Source: Liolophura sinensis (taxonomy: Eukaryota; Mollusca; Polyplacophora; Chitonida; Chitonidae). From it: a stretch of 64,000 bases of DNA. Within the stretch, counting starts at the first letter, position 1. Every line of letters begins with the position of its first letter. This document shows positions 60,896-64,000 of this stretch, one piece after another. The notes beneath the pieces were generated by a model that searched no databases, was not told where the DNA came from, and worked only from the letters and a program-made list of their open reading frames with translations. The stretch lies in NCBI RefSeq assembly GCF_032854445.1, contig NC_088300.1:71028984-71092983 (forward strand), in the 5' to 3' direction. Made by a program: the position numbers and the translations under genes.

Positions 60896-61853
60896 GTGAG
60901 CAAATTAAAAAGACCAAGCCAAAGGTGGTGATCATTCAGCTGGAGAACCTGCTTGACTTACGACCAGAACAGGTTCTTAAACTGAGTAAAGTAAAAAGAT
61001 CAGGCCAGAGTTGGTGATCATTCAACTGGAGAACCTGTTTGACTTACGACCAGAACAGGTTCTTAAACTGAGTATAGTAAAAAGATCTGGCCAGAGTTTG
61101 GTGATCATTCAACTTGAGAACCTGTTTGATGTATGACCAGAACAGGTTCTGAAGGTGAGGAAAGTAAAAAGATCTGGCCAGAGCTGTTGATCATTCAACT
61201 GGAGAAACCGTTTGACTTACGACCTGAACAGGTTCTGAAGGTGAGGAAAGCAAAAAGATCAGGCCAGAGTTGGTGGTTGTTCACCTGGGGAACCTGTTTG
61301 ACGTATGACCAGAACAGGTTCTGAAGGTGAGGAAAGTAAAAAGATCTGGCCAGAGCTGGTGATCATTCAACTGGAGAAACCGTTTGACTTACGACCTGAA
61401 CAGGTTCTGAAGGTGAGGAAAGCAAAAAGATCAGGCCAGAGTTGGTGATCGTTCAACTGGGGAACCTGTTTGATACACGACCAGAACAGGTTCTGAAGGT
61501 GAACAAAAGACCAGGCCAGAGGCGGTGATCGTTCAACTGGGGAACCTGTTTGATACACGACCAGAACAGGTTCTGAAGGTGAACAAAAGACCAGGCCAGA
61601 GGCTGTGATCGTTCAACTGGGGAACCTGTTTGATACACGACCAGAACAGGTTCTGAAGGTGAACAAAAGACCAGGCCAGAGTTGGTGATCGTTCAACTGG
61701 GGAACCTGTTTGATACATGACCAGAACAGGTTCTGAAGGTGAACAAAAGACCAGGCCAGAGTTGGTGATCGTTCAACTGGGGAACCTGTTTGATACACGA
61801 CCAGAACAGGTTCTGAAGGTGAACAAAAGACCAGGCCAGAGCCGGTGATCAAT
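60828..61853. repeat. Exon-derived tandem array: 12 copies of the exon 6/donor junction
   Basis: The anchor GAACAGGTT recurs at 60881, 60967, 61053, 61140, 61226, 61312, 61398, 61484, 61564, 61644, 61724 and 61804. Spacings are 86, 86, 87, 86, 86, 86, 86, then 80 four times. The first unit is the real 3' end of GUF1 exon 6 (68 nt of exon plus 18 nt of intron). Later units keep donor-like junctions such as CTGAAG|GTGAGG or GTGAAC but have no acceptor. Neither 86 nor 80 is a multiple of three, so frames shift between units; the many short frames on both strands are by-products. The 80-bp units are nearly identical, hence the youngest. Confidence 0.95.
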
Positions 61854-62129
61854 CCATGCTGTTAAAGTCATTGCATGTTAATGAGTTGGTATTGATACAT
61901 GTATGTTTACATCAACTATGCTTTTTTAGGGTCACCTTAGTTGTTTATTCAAACATTTTGATTTACTACATTCATAAACTTAACTGTCATTGTATAAGTG
62001 AATATTCCTGAGACTTACATTAAACTCCAATGCAATATAAATTCATATATTTTGTGTGGGTCTTCCAGAGTGATTGTGTAATAAAAACTCATACAATACG
62101 AATATGTTAATATAACTTTGTTCTGACAG

Positions 62130-62194
62130 GTGTCTGCTAAACATGGAACTGGTGTAAAGGAAGTCCTGGATGCTGTTGTTGAAAGGCTCCCAGC
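62130..62194 (+). CDS. GUF1: GUF1 exon 7 (G5 motif)
   Basis: The acceptor TTTGTTCTGACAG ends at 62129. The exon encodes VSAKHGTGVKEVLDAVVERL and Pro plus two bases, before GTAAGC at 62195. SAK (216-218) is the G5 motif of translational GTPases, and the VSAKxGTGV string is typical of LepA/GUF1. It starts in phase 0, continuing from exon 6 only if the missing base there is counted. Confidence 0.93.
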
Positions 62195-62565
62195 GTAAGC
62201 ATTTTAAACCCATATCAGTAGTGTAATTGTTTTCATTAAGTGCATTGCATGTATTTATCATGAAAATGTTGTATTGATCTTTGCCCTTTTATTTAATTCT
62301 TTATTAGGTCATTCGATGAAAGATCTTTTTGTATTTTGTATCCGCTCCAGTCTCTCTGCATTGAGCCTGTTTTCTATAAACTGTCTGTTGTGATTTGCAT
62401 TTTGTGAAGTACTTATTTTAAGAAAAGTAATAGGTAGTAATAATAAGTAATTTATCAAAACATGTTTACTCTGTGTATATTCTGAGTATAAATATAACCC
62501 AACAGCCAGTTTATCAGTAAAAATAATTAAGATGAGGCTATTCCCCTTTATGTATGACCCTTCAG

Positions 62566-62678
62566 GCCCCAGGGGGACAGAAATAAACCACTGAAGAGCC
62601 TAGTCTTTGATTCCTGGTATGACCAGTTCAGAGGTGCAGTGGCTGACATTGCTGTACTAGATGGAGTGTTGCGAAAAG
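62566..62678 (+). CDS. GUF1: GUF1 exon 8 (start of domain II); gene continues past the window
   Basis: It completes an Ala codon and encodes PQGDRNKPLKSLVFDSWYDQ then FRGAVADIAVLDGVLRK, matching the linker and first strands of the beta-barrel domain II that follow the GTPase domain in EF4. It ends in phase 1 at a GTAAGA donor (62679). The eight exons give 273 residues plus one base. GUF1 proteins are roughly 650-670 residues, so about 60% (rest of domain II, domain III, the EF4-specific C-terminal domain) lies to the right. No further exon is visible before 64000. Confidence 0.93.
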
Positions 62679-62780
62679 GTAAGATAATTATATGTTAATT
62701 AAGCCACTTTGTGTAAGCATTTGAAATGTGGAAAAGTGGGGCTTTTCACACGAAATATCTTCCAAAAGCTTCAAATATAT

Positions 62781-63660
62781 ACTTTTCACACTCATTGAAT
62801 TAACACTTTTTCCATTCTTTAAATCCACACTTTTTCCAATCTTTAAACACACACTTTTCTTAGTTTTTAAACCCACACTTTTCATATATGGTAAATCTGC
62901 ACTTTTCCCACTCTTTAAACCCAAGAGGGGCCTCCGTGGCTCAGTTGGTTAGTGCGCTAGCGCAGCTTAATGGCCCAGGAGTCTCTGACCAATGCGGTCG
63001 CTGTGAGTTCAAGTCTAGCTCATGCTGGCTTCCTCTCCGGCCGTACGTGGGAAGGTCTGCCAGCAACCTGCGTAAGATCGTGGGTTTACCCCGCGCTCTG
63101 CCCGGTTTCCACCCACCATAATGCTGGCCGCCGTCGTATAAGTGAAATATTCTTGAGTATGGCGTAAAACACCAATCAAATAAAATAAAAAAATACTTTA
63201 AACCCACACTTTTCCCTCTTCTTAAACACACAGGTCCCACTCTTTAAACCCACACTTTTCCCACTCTTTAAACCCCACACTTTTCCCACTCTTTAAACCC
63301 ACACTTTTCCCACTTTTTAAACTCACACTTTTACCAGTCTTTAAACCCACACTTTTCCCGCCTATTAAACCCACACTTTTCACAGTTGTTAAACCCACAC
63401 TTCTCATAGTCGTTAAACCCACACTTTTCATAGTCATTAAACCCACACTTTTTCCAGGCATTAAACCCACACTTTTCCCACTCTTTAAACCCACACTTTT
63501 CATAGTTGTTAAACCCACACTTTTCATAGTTGTTAAATCCACGCTTTTCATAGTCTTTAAACCCACTTTTTTCCCACTCTTTAAACCCACACTTTTCATA
63601 GTTGTTAAATCCACACTTTTCTTGGTCGTTAAATCCACACTTTTCCCACTCTTTAAACCC
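62781..63660. repeat. Minisatellite, period about 24 bp, split by a SINE
   Basis: Around 26 copies of a unit with the core AAACCCACACTTTTCCCACT followed by CTTT occupy 62781-62925 and about 63194-63660. Variant CATAGTTGTT and CATAGTCGTT blocks recur on the right side, showing local amplification of subtypes. On the minus strand the period gives an 8-residue KSVGLKSG-type repeat over 138 codons, which is a by-product and not a gene. Confidence 0.92.
62927..63193 (+). mobile_element. Full-length SINE inside the GUF1-intron minisatellite
   Basis: GGGGCCTCCGTGGCTCAGTT with the A-box region, GTGAGTTCAAGTCTAG as the B-box region, a well-kept body and the tail ATGGCGTAAAACACCAATCA followed by an A-rich stretch. 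Array units flank it on both sides. A TTTAAACCCA direct repeat borders it, but this sequence is also part of the array unit, so it is weak proof of a target-site duplication. Confidence 0.9.
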
Positions 63661-64000
63661 TGAAACAGTCATGAAAATCCAGATGAGGAAATCTTTTTGA
63701 GTAGTTACTATGTGTATAACCACTACAGAGTTTCACCACAAATAAGAACAATTTTTTTACATGGATTTATCATTTAGCATTTGGTGTTCATATCTTTTGG
63801 GCACATGCCTAGCACAAAGATTCCCATTCTAACATGTATGCTTGGCAGGTGAGGTTAGCTTCACCGGCTAAATGGCTGCGTCAACAAATATCAAGTTTTC
63901 TGATTGGCTGATGTAGCATTTTGACTAATAGTTGCAGCTGGTCAGATTATTTTGATTGGTGAACTAGAGTGCAGATATGATTATAGAGAACTTGGATGTA

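Larger units (their letters stand above)
62679..64000 (+). other. GUF1 intron 8 (partial)
   Basis: The donor is GTAAGA at 62679 and no acceptor plus conserved exon was found before the window ends. It holds the 24-bp minisatellite and a SINE. The final 340 bp are ordinary AT-rich sequence. Confidence 0.7.

Noticed and set aside
61133-61852. Set of about 60-80 codon frames resembling pieces of GUF1
   Set aside because: They are copies of the exon 6 end in the tandem array and shift frame at each unit.
63222-63723. Minus-strand frames encoding 8-residue repeats (138 and 130 codons)
   Set aside because: They come from the 24-bp minisatellite in an intron; overlapping frames of the same strand are equally open, which real coding sequence does not show.

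Overview
The window is nuclear DNA from an animal, most likely a mollusc. It is AT-rich and intron-rich, with GT-AG splice junctions and many short repeats. It holds a neuropeptide precursor whose LRL-amide peptides match the molluscan myomodulins, and many copies of tRNA-headed SINEs of a type I associate with molluscan genomes. There are no bacterial operons, phage genes or CRISPR arrays. I support only two protein genes, both on the + strand.

Gene 1 is a myomodulin-type neuropeptide precursor. A signal-peptide exon (coding 8733-8787, behind a TATA-like box and a 19-bp tandem repeat) is joined in phase across a 20,054-bp intron to one large exon (28842-29761). The 324-residue product carries nine LRL-amide peptides and four PR[Y/L/F/I]-amide peptides. 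The 3' UTR probably ends shortly after the AATAAA at 30212. The intron contains a degenerate tRNA-headed element, a 21-bp minisatellite, a SINE tail, a 126-bp tandem duplication and a MITE-like element.

Gene 2 is GUF1, the mitochondrial EF4/LepA-family translation GTPase. Eight exons (58857-62678) encode the first 273 residues, and the gene runs off the right edge. All exon phases agree except for one missing base in exon 6, which breaks the NKID guanine-binding motif. The 3' half of exon 6, with its splice donor, has been amplified into a 12-copy tandem array in the next intron.

The roughly 28.6 kb between the genes, and the first 8.4 kb, show no gene I can support. They are filled with SINE copies in both orientations (two with clear target-site duplications), minisatellites with periods of 15, about 20, about 22, about 25, 30 and about 65 bp, and a related pair of about 175-bp sequences. 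SINEs lie inside minisatellite arrays at three separate places. Many apparent ORFs in this window come from arrays whose period is a multiple of three.

The two genes have no evident functional link: one is a secreted neuropeptide precursor and the other a mitochondrial translation factor. All similarity statements come from reading the sequence and from family knowledge; no database search was run.
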